Source: Haloflavibacter putidus
Lineage (GTDB): Bacteria; Bacteroidota; Bacteroidia; Flavobacteriales; Flavobacteriaceae
Assembly (NCBI RefSeq): GCF_006546625.1
Contig: NZ_VIAR01000001.1
Location: 310,001 to 374,000, forward strand
Direction: 5' to 3'
DNA: 64,000 nt
Below, one piece after another: positions 43,401 to 52,216 of this stretch. Each line of letters begins with the position of its first letter. Within the stretch, counting starts at the first letter, position 1. The notes under the pieces are model-generated. The model did no database searches, was not told where the DNA came from, and saw only the letters and a list, made by a program, of their open reading frames with translations. A program made the position numbers and the translations under genes.

Positions 43401-43529
43401 ATCGGGAAATTAAGGTTCAAGTTCTTAATAATTTTTGGGTTTTGCAAGGCTTTAGCTTCTAAGCGCAGGTTTTAAAGTGTTACCGAAAGAAATATGGTTA
43501 GGAAGAACAGGATTGTCAGGGTTTTGATT
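43401..43529 (-). pseudogene. receptor remnant E, degenerate
   Basis: Reads IKTLTILFFLTIFLSVTL then a stop; the signal peptide is corrupted after LFFLT. The C-terminal strand follows beyond the stop. It lies between GLPGLI copy 1 and peptide copy 2. Confidence 0.5.
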
Positions 43530-43564
43530 TTATTAAATTTAGGTTGGATAGGGCTATTATTCTT

Positions 43565-44324
43565 CTAATCCGGTCTAAAATTGCTGTTCATTTTTCTAAA
43601 GATTGCTTGTAATTCACTATCTGTTATAACTTCTAAATCTTTTAAAGGTATTTGCAGTGATAAATCATTTTTTAGCGTAATTTTTTCTGCTTTCATAGAA
43701 TAATGTATCCCGGCTTGTAGCTCCGTAACGCTTATATCTGTTATCATTCCTGGCAAGTCATTAAATAAGCCTGGACCGAAATTAGGCGGTAAGTCTGGTG
43801 AGAACCAAGCAACCAACTTTGTTTTCCCGCCCTTATTATTATCTACCATAGCTTCTGCTTTAAATAATTCATAGTCGGACGTAATTCTGGTTTCCTTTTT
43901 TATATTCCAATCTATATCTTTAGGAGGTAAAGAAACTAATTTATGAATACCTGCACTATTGATTTCTTTATAAAAAATTTCGCAGTTTAGATCAAAATAC
44001 ATGGGGTCATAAAGGCCTAATCGTGGCAAAAGCCCTTTTTTTTAATGAATTATTTTCTTCCCCTCTCTTTAAACTAGCAATTGGCTGGAATAATGAAATA
44101 CCATCTTCTATTTTTAAGGAGAATTTTGTATTATTAGAAGCATCTATCATTTTGGAAAAAACAGGTAAGTATTTTATTCTATCGTTCGAAACCTTTTTTT
44201 CAATTTCGTTCAACATTTCTTCTTTATTTATTTTAATGGAATAAATTACCTCATAGCTTTTATCTTGACCATAAATGGTAATGTTGCTTAAAATAATGAA
44301 AGTAAAAACAATTATATTTTTCAT
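43565..44324 (-). pseudogene. GLPGLI family protein, array copy 1, frameshifted
   Basis: Two pieces of one gene. The first runs from ATG 44324 (MKNIIVFTFIILSNITIYGQ) to a stop at 44007; the second continues in another frame from about 44029 to the stop at 43565. The shift lies in a run of eight A (minus strand) near 44035-44042. Deleting one A joins SLKKGLLPRLGLYDPMYFD, matching copy 6 (KVGKALLISLDAETKLYTD). The motif is FNDLPGMITDIS, an imperfect GLPGLI. The start overlaps the stop of peptide copy 1 (ATGA). Confidence 0.7.
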
Positions 44325-44560
44325 TGGAGAGTAAAAGTTATGAGGTTTTTAGTATTATTAATATCTTTTAAACAAGCTTCGTACAAGCCATTAGTAGTGT
44401 TCCAATATTCATAATCGGAGCATTCAAACACAGCGCACATAGTGCTGGCAATTTCCCAAGCTTGCATTGCACATTCTTGCTCTTTCTCTTTTGCAATTGC
44501 ATCTGTACTGTTAAAACCAAACGCCAAAAATAGCGCGGTTACTGCTAGTAATTTTTTCAT
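44321..44560 (-). CDS. small secreted Cys-containing peptide, array copy 1
   Basis: A 79 aa product: leader MKKLLAVTALFLAFGFNSTD, AIA site, mature KEKEQECAMQAWEIASTMC and on, with four Cys, and a C-terminal extension (LKDINNTKNLITFTLQ) that sister copies lack. Its TGA overlaps the GLPGLI ATG by four bases, which makes coupled translation likely. It is the first gene of the array, and its upstream DNA is not the repeated leader of the other copies. Confidence 0.68.
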   Translation of the reverse strand: MKKLLAVTALFLAFGFNSTDAIAKEKEQECAMQAWEIASTMCAVFECSDYEYWNTTNGLYEACLKDINNTKNLITFTLQ

Positions 44561-44631
44561 AAAATTAGTAATGCACCTAGGCTAAAAAAATAACGCTTTT
44601 ACAAAAAGGAATATTCCATTTTTTAAACAAG

Positions 44632-44683
44632 AAAGCTGTTTTAAAACAATACTCCGAGAGATTTACTATTTTAAAACAGCTTT
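44632..44683 (-). terminator. terminator of the M1 peptidase gene, between it and the array
   Basis: AAAGCTGTTTTAAAA and TTTTAAAACAGCTTT form a 15-bp stem with a loop of 22 bases. The stem is AT-rich. It separates the M1 gene from the array start. Confidence 0.6.
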
Positions 44684-44712
44684 ATTGAAATTTTAGAAAA
44701 AACAATTATATC

Positions 44713-46560
44713 CTAATTCTCATATACATTGTTTTCCCTTTCTACATCTGCCATAAGTTGCGATGGGTCTATTTCTATTTTAGAAATACTCTCTTTGCTT
44801 GTATCTAAAGAAAGCGTATAAGTTGGCATTGCCCAAGGCCAGTCTTTTTGGATATTTTCTGCGCCCGGTTTGGTAAAATACAACATCCGTAAAGGAATAT
44901 AATAGTTTTTACTGCTACCATCTTTATAGCTTACTTTTACATCTAACGGCATTGGCATTAAACCTTTGCGTTTTAGTTGCACTTGTGTCTTGCCTTCCTT
45001 TTCTGTAACCTTTTCTATGGTATAATCTATTGTGTTGGTGGTTTGCGTCCAATCTGTCAAATACCAACTTAAATTAGCGCCAGACACTTTTTCTGCCACA
45101 CGAATAAAATCGTTTGGGGTTGGGTGTTTAAACTTCCATTCGTCATAATAACGGTGTAAGGTTTTAGAAAGGTTTTCTTGCCCAATAATATAGCCCAATT
45201 GTCCTAAGAAAACGGCTCCTTTAGAATAAGCAGCCAAACCATAAGCTTGGTTTAAGTTATAACGGTCTGCGTGGGTGCTTTGCGGTTGTTCGTTACCGGA
45301 ATTTGCCAAATATGTATAACCACGATAGCTTCCGGCCAACGGATTTTCTTTTTCTTCGTTCATCACCTCATTCATAGCTAAACTAGAAATGTAGGTGGTA
45401 AAACCTTCGTCCATCCATTCGTGTTTGGTTTCGTTGGTTGCCAATACAAATTGAAACCAGGTATGTGCTAATTCGTGCGCGGTTACGCCTACTAAACTTC
45501 CAAATTTCCGGTTTCCGGTAATTAAAGTAGACATAGCATATTCCATACCGCCATCACCACCTTGTATAACAGAATATTGCTTATATGGATAGGGCCCAAT
45601 ATGTTCCGTAAAGAAATCTAACAAAGCTTCTGTTTTAGGTTGTAATTTTTTCCAATTTTCCGTAAAGTTATTTTCTTTTTCGTACGAGGGATTGTCTTTA
45701 TATAAGAAGTGCAAAGTTGTACCATCTTTTGCTTTGTGGATGTCGTGCACAAAATCTGGATCTGCTGCCCAAGTAAAATCGTGTACTTTTGGTGCTTTAA
45801 AATGCCAGGTTAATTTTTTGCCGCGATGTTTTACTCTGGTGCCTTTATCTTGGTAACCGTGACCAATTTTATTAGGGTTTTGCAAATAACCGGTTCCGCC
45901 AAGAACATAATCTTTATCGATGGTTATTTTTACATCAAAATCTCCCCAAACGCCGTGAAATTCTCTACCAATATAAGGCGTAGCGTGCCAGCCTTCAAAA
46001 TCGTATTCTGCTAACTTCGGGTACCACTGCGTCATAGAAAGAGCAACACCTTCTGCGCTATTTCTTCCCGATCTTCTTATTTGTTTGGGAACTTGGCCGT
46101 TAAAATCCATTTTGAAAGTGGTTTTTTCTCCCGGCAAAATGGGTTTATCTAAACTTACTTGTAAAATGGTTCCTACGGTTTTATGATTTACCTGCTTGCC
46201 GTCTTGTTCTAATTTATCTATTTTTAGATAACCAACTTCGTTTGGTTTTAGGCCTGCAATTCTGCTTCCTACCCTAGAATCTGGATCTTGAATGGTTCTA
46301 GAACGTACATCCATTTCGCTACCGGGTTGAAAAGCATTAAAGTATAAATGATAAAAAACTTGTTGCAAAGTGTCTGGCGAGTTGTTGGTATATACCAGTT
46401 CTTGCTTACCGGTGTATTGATAGTTTTTTACATTCATATCTACTTCCATCGTATAATCTACGTGTTGTTGCCAGTAGGAAGTATTGTTTTGTGCAAAGGT
46501 CACGGAACAGATAAAAAATAAAAGTCCAACTTGACAAGTTTGCTTTAGGTGTTTACACAT
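44713..46560 (-). CDS. M1 family metallopeptidase (aminopeptidase N-like)
   Basis: A 615 aa exported zinc peptidase. Signal peptide MCKHLKQTCQVGLLFFICSV. The zinc motif VTAHELAHTWF (about 364) with the distal Glu in WMDEGFTTYIS (about 385) is complete, and GGDGGMEYAMSTLITG (about 344) carries the substrate-binding GGMEY-like block. It has an N-terminal beta-domain and lacks the long C-terminal ERAP-type helical domain. It is intact, transcribed alone and ends at a stem-loop. Confidence 0.9.
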   Translation of the reverse strand: MCKHLKQTCQVGLLFFICSVTFAQNNTSYWQQHVDYTMEVDMNVKNYQYTGKQELVYTNNSPDTLQQVFYHLYFNAFQPGSEMDVRSRTIQDPDSRVGSRIAGLKPNEVGYLKIDKLEQDGKQVNHKTVGTILQVSLDKPILPGEKTTFKMDFNGQVPKQIRRSGRNSAEGVALSMTQWYPKLAEYDFEGWHATPYIGREFHGVWGDFDVKITIDKDYVLGGTGYLQNPNKIGHGYQDKGTRVKHRGKKLTWHFKAPKVHDFTWAADPDFVHDIHKAKDGTTLHFLYKDNPSYEKENNFTENWKKLQPKTEALLDFFTEHIGPYPYKQYSVIQGGDGGMEYAMSTLITGNRKFGSLVGVTAHELAHTWFQFVLATNETKHEWMDEGFTTYISSLAMNEVMNEEKENPLAGSYRGYTYLANSGNEQPQSTHADRYNLNQAYGLAAYSKGAVFLGQLGYIIGQENLSKTLHRYYDEWKFKHPTPNDFIRVAEKVSGANLSWYLTDWTQTTNTIDYTIEKVTEKEGKTQVQLKRKGLMPMPLDVKVSYKDGSSKNYYIPLRMLYFTKPGAENIQKDWPWAMPTYTLSLDTSKESISKIEIDPSQLMADVERENNVYEN

Positions 46561-46587
46561 GAAAATTTAATTTTTGATTAATAAAAA

Positions 46588-46646
46588 AAGGTGCTCTAAA
46601 AATATAAAGTTAAGACTTAAAAAGCTACTTTAAAATAGAACACCTT
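46588..46646 (-). terminator. terminator of the S8 peptidase gene
   Basis: AAGGTGCTCTA and TAGAACACCTT form an 11-bp stem with one mismatch; T-residues follow on the minus strand. Confidence 0.6.
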
Positions 46647-46670
46647 GGGTTTTAATTTTTATAGTTTGGC

Positions 46671-48347
46671 TTACTTCATTTTATCTGCATAAATAAGTGC
46701 GTTGTATAAATTTACCATTTTGCCAGAAACAGATAGTTCTGAAAATGGTTTAATATCGTCTGCACTACCGCCAACCATTACGTCTGCTTGTGAGCTTAAA
46801 CCGCTTTTCATAATAACTTCTTTAACTTGAGCGGCACTAAGTTTTGGATAATATGAACGTATTATTGCTGCTACGCCGGCAACTGCTGGAGAAGCCATAG
46901 AAGTACCTTGCAAATACTCGTATTGATCTAATGGCGTGGTAGACCAAATTTTGGTTCCCGGAGCAAATACATCTACATTAGTTTTTCCGTAGTTAGAAAA
47001 GCCTGCAACCAAACCAGAGCCATATTCATAATTTAAGGCACCAACGGTTAAGAAGTTATCGGCATATTCTTGCGGAGTTTTGGTAGATTGATCGTTAGGA
47101 TAAATATCTGTTTCATCCATATTTAAAGCATCGTTTCCGGCGGCATTTACGATTAATACATCGTTGTCTGCCGCATATTTGATTGCGTCACGAACCCAAT
47201 CTGGATGTGTTGAAAAATACTTACCAAAACTAGTGTTTATAACTTTTGCGCCATTATCTACCGCATAGCGTATAGCCAAAGCAATATCTTTGTCGTACTC
47301 ATCTCCATCCGGTACTGCTCTAACAGCCATAATTTTTACATTATTGGCAACGCCGTTCATACCAACATCGTTATTGCGTTCTGCAGCAATAATTCCTGCT
47401 ACGTGTGTACCGTGCTTGGCGTCTTCCTTTTTAGGATCTGGTCCGTCTACATCATTATTACCGTAATCTGTATCTGTAATATCGTCTACATCGTCTCCCA
47501 CTACCGCACGACCATCTAAGTCTTTATTTAAATGCGAATCCAGGCGACTTTGAAAATAATCCATCCCGCCACTTAATTGTTTTTTAGCATCGTCTAAGTC
47601 GCCAATATTGTTCATTATATTCAACAAAAAGGCTTTAGATTGTTGCAATTTTTCTGTGTTGGCTTCCATATTTTCCAAGTCTTCTTGGGAAAAATCTTCA
47701 CCAATTTCATCAGAAACCAATTGTATAGAAGTTTCCAACTGCTGTTGCAACTGTCCGTAATAATTTTTATTTCTAGTTACTTCGCTATACTCTTTGTCGT
47801 ATTCTTTTTTGGCACGCTGGTATAAGGCAAATTCTTCTTTATCTGAAGCTTTTATGCTTGCTTCGCTTTTACCTTTATATTTTGGCTCCAATTTTTTAAG
47901 AATTCTAACAAACTCGAGATTTTCTTTAACGGCGTCTCCTAAAAAGTTCCAGCCGTGAATATCGTCTACATAACCGTTGTTATCATCGTCTATACCGTTA
48001 TTTGGTATTTCGTCTTGATTTGTCCAGATAACGTTTTTTAGATCTTCGTGTTCAATATCTATCCCGCTGTCTATCACGCCAACTATTACGGTTTTACCTT
48101 CGTAGTCTTTTATAATTTCGTCATAAGCTTTTTGCACGCTCATTCCCGGTATGGTATCGTTTACCAAGTCTGCGCCGCCCCAACCTTTTAATTCATTATC
48201 TGTTAAATCTGAAGTTTTTAAAGGTTGCTGATCTATATTTTCTATAGGTGTTGAGGTAATGGTAGGGCCAGAAGTTCCACAGCCGGTAGCCAAAATTGCC
48301 GCAATAAAAGCAGCAATGACGGTAGGTTTAAAAAATGTTCTTTTCAT
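46671..48347 (-). CDS. S8 family subtilisin-like lipoprotein peptidase
   Basis: A 558 aa exported serine protease; the N-terminus FIAAILATGCGTSG has a lipobox. The catalytic triad is visible: Asp in GVIDSGIDIEHED (about 93), His in AKHGTHVAGIIAA (about 315) and Ser in GTSMASPAVAG (about 485). Between Asp and His is a long insert of roughly 220 residues (about 105-300), Glu/Lys/Gln-rich and probably coiled coil, unlike short bacterial subtilisins. The upstream MBL gene is nine bases away, so they share an operon. Confidence 0.87.
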   Translation of the reverse strand: MKRTFFKPTVIAAFIAAILATGCGTSGPTITSTPIENIDQQPLKTSDLTDNELKGWGGADLVNDTIPGMSVQKAYDEIIKDYEGKTVIVGVIDSGIDIEHEDLKNVIWTNQDEIPNNGIDDDNNGYVDDIHGWNFLGDAVKENLEFVRILKKLEPKYKGKSEASIKASDKEEFALYQRAKKEYDKEYSEVTRNKNYYGQLQQQLETSIQLVSDEIGEDFSQEDLENMEANTEKLQQSKAFLLNIMNNIGDLDDAKKQLSGGMDYFQSRLDSHLNKDLDGRAVVGDDVDDITDTDYGNNDVDGPDPKKEDAKHGTHVAGIIAAERNNDVGMNGVANNVKIMAVRAVPDGDEYDKDIALAIRYAVDNGAKVINTSFGKYFSTHPDWVRDAIKYAADNDVLIVNAAGNDALNMDETDIYPNDQSTKTPQEYADNFLTVGALNYEYGSGLVAGFSNYGKTNVDVFAPGTKIWSTTPLDQYEYLQGTSMASPAVAGVAAIIRSYYPKLSAAQVKEVIMKSGLSSQADVMVGGSADDIKPFSELSVSGKMVNLYNALIYADKMK

Positions 48348-48356
48348 CGGTTTATA

Positions 48357-49220
48357 TTAGTAATTAAAAATTTCGTTAAAGGTATAACTTTGGTCGTAGC
48401 GTACGCCTTTTTCTGTGTTTTTTACAGTTATAATCTCGTTATGTGCATCATGCTCCATAAATAATAAGAAATTATCTTCTGCAGCTTTTTCTAAGAAAGC
48501 GCGCTTTTCTGCCAAAGTTAATAAAGGTCGTGTATCGTAACCCATAACGTAGGGTAAAGGCACGTGGCCGGCAGTTGGTAATAAATCTGCCATAAAAACC
48601 ATGGTTTGACCTTTGTATTGTATATGCGGAATCATTTGTTTATCAGTATGACCGTCTACAAACAGAACGCCAAAGTTTAAATGTTCGTAATAATTGGAGC
48701 CATTTTCATTGCGATCCAAAAAATTGAGTTGGCCACTTTTCTGCATGGGAAGCAAGTTTTCTTTTAGAAAAGATGCTTTCTCACGAGCATTAGGATTTGT
48801 TGCCCAATCCCAATGTTCTTGGTTAGTCCAGAATTTTGCATTCTTAAAAGCTGGTTCGTAGGCGGTGTGGTTTTTATTCCATTGTATGCTTCCACCGCAG
48901 TGATCGAAATGCAGATGTGTTAGGAAAACATCTGTAATATCGTCTCTATGAAAACCTTTTTCTTTTAATGATTTATCTAAAGAATGCTCTCCCCAACGGT
49001 AGTAATGCTTAAAAAACTTTTCGCTTTGCTTATTTCCCAGGCCGTTATCTATAAGAATTAATTTATCGCCATCTTCAATCAACAAACATCTCGCGGCAAT
49101 ATCTATCATGTTATTTTCATCTGCGGGATTGGTTCTACTCCACAAAGATTTAGGCACTACTCCAAACATGGCGCCACCGTCTAATTTAAAGTTTCCGGCC
49201 TCAATTGGGTATAATTTCAT
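48357..49220 (-). CDS. MBL fold metallo-hydrolase
   Basis: A 287 aa cytoplasmic metallo-beta-lactamase fold hydrolase with the di-zinc motif THLHFDHCGG (about 100), the His in FVDGHTDKQ (about 180), Asp in MADLLPTAGH and the last His in FMEHDAHN (about 254). It resembles AttM/quorum-quenching-type lactonases, but the substrate is not evident. The start KLYPIEAGNFKLDGGAMFG is a common opening in this group. It is the first gene of a two-gene operon with the S8 peptidase. Confidence 0.83.
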   Translation of the reverse strand: MKLYPIEAGNFKLDGGAMFGVVPKSLWSRTNPADENNMIDIAARCLLIEDGDKLILIDNGLGNKQSEKFFKHYYRWGEHSLDKSLKEKGFHRDDITDVFLTHLHFDHCGGSIQWNKNHTAYEPAFKNAKFWTNQEHWDWATNPNAREKASFLKENLLPMQKSGQLNFLDRNENGSNYYEHLNFGVLFVDGHTDKQMIPHIQYKGQTMVFMADLLPTAGHVPLPYVMGYDTRPLLTLAEKRAFLEKAAEDNFLLFMEHDAHNEIITVKNTEKGVRYDQSYTFNEIFNY

Positions 49221-49396
49221 TACAAAGAATTTAGGTTTTACGCTGCGCGCTGCAAATTATAAAATACAATAATTACTTGCACTCTTTTAATGCGGTTTTA
49301 ACAGTACATTCCGTAAAAAACGAAAAAAATTCGAATTCTGTAAAAAAAATGTTTCTTTTTATTAAAAAGAAGTTATTTTGCGATAAAAATTACCGT

Positions 49397-51334
49397 ATGT
49401 TAGAACTTGCCGGAATAATAATTTTAGGGATTTTGGCCCAATGGTCTGCTTGGAAATTTAAAATTCCAGCTATTTTACCACTTATTTTAATTGGCTTAGC
49501 AGTAGGACCTATTGCTACACTCTTTACGGAAGATGGCGGCAAACTAATAGAACCAATCTGGAATGGCGAATCTGGTTTATTTCCTGGGCAAAGCTTGTTT
49601 TATTTTGTGTCTTTAGCCATTAGTATCATTTTATTTGAAGGTGGTTTAACCTTACGACGCGGAGAAGTGCTAAATGTAGGGCCGGTTATTGTAAAGCTTA
49701 TTACCGTTGCGGTTATCGTTACTTTTATAGGATCTGGTATTGCCGCACATTTTATTTTTGATTTATCGTGGGAAATTTCCTTTTTATTTGCTGCTTTGAT
49801 TATTGTAACTGGGCCTACGGTTATTACGCCTATTTTACGAAATATTCCGCTTAAGAAAGATGTATCGGCTATTTTAAAATGGGAAGGTATTTTAATAGAT
49901 CCTATAGGAGCTTTGGTTGCAGTTTTGGTATTTGAATTTATTAGCGCCGGCGCCGGCGAAGAATATACCGCCACTGCCTTGATAGAGTTTGGTAAAATCG
50001 TGCTTTTTGGCTTTACCTTTGGTTTTACATTTGCGCATGCATTGGCTTTCGCAATCAAGAAAAATGTGATTCCGCATTATCTATTAAATGTGTCTACCCT
50101 TGCTACCGTATTAGGCGTTTTTGTTTTGGCAGATTTATTTGCTCACGAAAGTGGCTTATTGGCAGTAGTTATTATGGGGATGGTTTTAGGAAATATAAAC
50201 CTACCAAATTTAAAAGAGCTGTTATATTTTAAAGAATCGCTGAGCGTTTTATTAATTTCTATCTTATTTATTTTGTTGGCTGCCAACATTAATATAGAAG
50301 ATTTGCTTTTAGTATATAATATGGAAGCGGTGCTGCTATTTGTTTTGGTTGTATTTGTAATACGACCGGCAGGTGTATTTTTGAGTAGTATAAATTCTTC
50401 TTTAAAATTGAACGAAAAACTCTTTATAAGCTGGGTTGGGCCACGTGGTATTGTGGCCGCCGGTATTGCTTCTTTATTTGGTCTTAATCTGGCCAACCAA
50501 GGCGTTCCCGGAGCAGAATATATAACGCCTTTGGTATTTATGATAGTTTTGGGTACCGTTTTACTGAATGCCACCACGGCAAGAATGTTTGCAAAATTGG
50601 TTGGTGTTTTTCTTAAAAATCCCGAAGGTATTTTAATAATTGGTGCTTCGTCTATTTCCAGGTTAATTGCTACTTATCTAAAGAAAAACAAACGCCATGT
50701 AGTTTTGTTAGATAGCAACCGTAACAATATTAGAAAGGCTAAAGAATTAGGTTTAGACGCCATTCAAGGCAGCGTTTACGAAGACGAACTTATGAACAAT
50801 ATAGAACTTAACGATATTGGTTATTTGATGGGATTAACCGGAAACAGCGATATTAATAAAACGGCAATTGATAAATTTCAAAAACATTTTGGCGAAAATG
50901 GCTCTTTTAGAATTCTCTCGCAAGAGGAAATGTCTGATCCCGAAAACAACCCAAAAGAAGGTTTATTTTCTCCAACAGACGATTATGTAAAACTTACTGA
51001 TGTAGCCAGAAGACATCCTAAAATACAGGAAGTACGCATTAACTCGCAAGAGCATTATAGCGGGTTGATAGAAATTACAAAAACCGACTCTGAAATAATT
51101 CCGCTTTTTGTTAAAAATAATAATGGTGATTTAAGTATAATCCCATCACACAGTCAAGAGGTAGAGATAGAAGAAGGTTATATGTTGGTCTATTTAGGAA
51201 AAGAATTAAAAATAGAAAACAACGCCGATAAAACAGAATTAGACAACACTATTTCTGACGATGAAGAAGACGATGGTATAGATGAGGCTATAAAATCTGA
51301 AAAAAAAGAGGATAAAGAAGAAGACAAAAATTAG
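49397..51334 (+). CDS. monovalent cation:proton antiporter with TrkA-type C-terminal domain
   Basis: A 645 aa CPA-type antiporter. The ATG at 49397 (MLELAGIIILGILAQWSAWK) is chosen because an earlier TTG (49277) adds a non-membrane Lys-rich stretch. About 12 hydrophobic spans fill residues 1-410, including LFEGGLTLRRGEVLN and the ion-binding region GPTVITPIL. A nucleotide-binding RCK_N domain (ILIIGASSISRLIATYLKK) starts near 420, with an RCK_C-like part after it. The C-terminal tail is strongly acidic. Role is probably K+ or Na+ efflux. Confidence 0.85.
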   Translation: MLELAGIIILGILAQWSAWKFKIPAILPLILIGLAVGPIATLFTEDGGKLIEPIWNGESGLFPGQSLFYFVSLAISIILFEGGLTLRRGEVLNVGPVIVKLITVAVIVTFIGSGIAAHFIFDLSWEISFLFAALIIVTGPTVITPILRNIPLKKDVSAILKWEGILIDPIGALVAVLVFEFISAGAGEEYTATALIEFGKIVLFGFTFGFTFAHALAFAIKKNVIPHYLLNVSTLATVLGVFVLADLFAHESGLLAVVIMGMVLGNINLPNLKELLYFKESLSVLLISILFILLAANINIEDLLLVYNMEAVLLFVLVVFVIRPAGVFLSSINSSLKLNEKLFISWVGPRGIVAAGIASLFGLNLANQGVPGAEYITPLVFMIVLGTVLLNATTARMFAKLVGVFLKNPEGILIIGASSISRLIATYLKKNKRHVVLLDSNRNNIRKAKELGLDAIQGSVYEDELMNNIELNDIGYLMGLTGNSDINKTAIDKFQKHFGENGSFRILSQEEMSDPENNPKEGLFSPTDDYVKLTDVARRHPKIQEVRINSQEHYSGLIEITKTDSEIIPLFVKNNNGDLSIIPSHSQEVEIEEGYMLVYLGKELKIENNADKTELDNTISDDEEDDGIDEAIKSEKKEDKEEDKN

Positions 51335-52089
51335 TCTTCTTCCAAAGCTTTTACAAGGGCATCTGTAATTTCCATATTATGGAAAACGTTTTGTACATCT
51401 TCGTCGTCTTCAAACTTATCTACCAAGTTCATAATTTCTTTGGCTTGGTCTAACGGCAATTCGTTGGTGTTTACGGGAATGCGTTGTAACTCAGAGTTTT
51501 TTACCTCTATGTTAAGTTTTTCGAGCGTTTCAGACATTTTTCCAAAATCTGTAAAATCCGTGTAAACGATAATAAAATCGCCTTCTTCTTCAATTTCTTC
51601 GGCGCCGCCTTCTATTATTTCGAGCTCAAATTCTTCGAGAGATGTTTCTATTTTTTCGCGCTCAATAGTAAAAACGCCTTTGCGGTTAAACAAAAATTCT
51701 AACGAACCGTTGGTGCCTAAACTTCCTTCGTTTTTAGTAAAGATAGAACGTACAGAAGCAACGGTTCTATTGGTGTTATCTGTAGTACATTCTATATAAA
51801 AAGCAATCCCGTGCGGACCGTAACCTTCAAAAGTTACATTTTCATAATTATCTGCATCTGCCCCGCTGGCTTTCTTTATAGCACGTTTAATGGTGTCTTT
51901 TGGCATATTTACACCTTTTGCATTAGCGATAGCGTTACGTAATGCAGAATTATACTCCGGGTCTGCCCCGCCGCCTTCCTTAATGGCTACCGTAATCTCT
52001 TTTATTGCGCGTGTAAACTGTTTTCCTCTCTTTTTGTCTTGGGCTCCTTTACGGTGTTTGATGTTGGCCCATTTACTGTGTCCTGCCAT
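51331..52089 (-). CDS. yebC: YebC/PmpR family DNA-binding regulator
   Basis: A 252 aa protein of the YebC family. The opening MAGHSKWANIKHRKGAQDKK and the following domain III (YEGYGPHGIAFYIECTTDNT-type) are diagnostic. Family members are DNA-binding regulators, and TACO1-like homologues assist translation of polyproline stretches; which role applies here is not shown. The end overlaps the antiporter end by four bases (convergent). Confidence 0.92.
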   Translation of the reverse strand: MAGHSKWANIKHRKGAQDKKRGKQFTRAIKEITVAIKEGGGADPEYNSALRNAIANAKGVNMPKDTIKRAIKKASGADADNYENVTFEGYGPHGIAFYIECTTDNTNRTVASVRSIFTKNEGSLGTNGSLEFLFNRKGVFTIEREKIETSLEEFELEIIEGGAEEIEEEGDFIIVYTDFTDFGKMSETLEKLNIEVKNSELQRIPVNTNELPLDQAKEIMNLVDKFEDDEDVQNVFHNMEITDALVKALEED

Positions 52090-52216
52090 TTGTCTCCTTT
52101 TTTAAAGTATTAACGTATTAAAATATAAACTTTGTTAAAAATTTATTAACAAATTATTTTAATGTTAAAATAAAAGCTTTTATATTGCCTGCAAACTAAT
52201 AAAATTTAAACCTATT

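Noticed and set aside
49277-49396. TTG-started extension of the antiporter
   Set aside because: The added 40 residues are Lys/Asn-rich and not membrane-like, ahead of the canonical first helix.
49600-50577. Minus-strand ORFs over the antiporter gene
   Set aside because: They are shadows of the hydrophobic plus-strand coding sequence; composition is Lys/Ser/Thr-rich without motifs.
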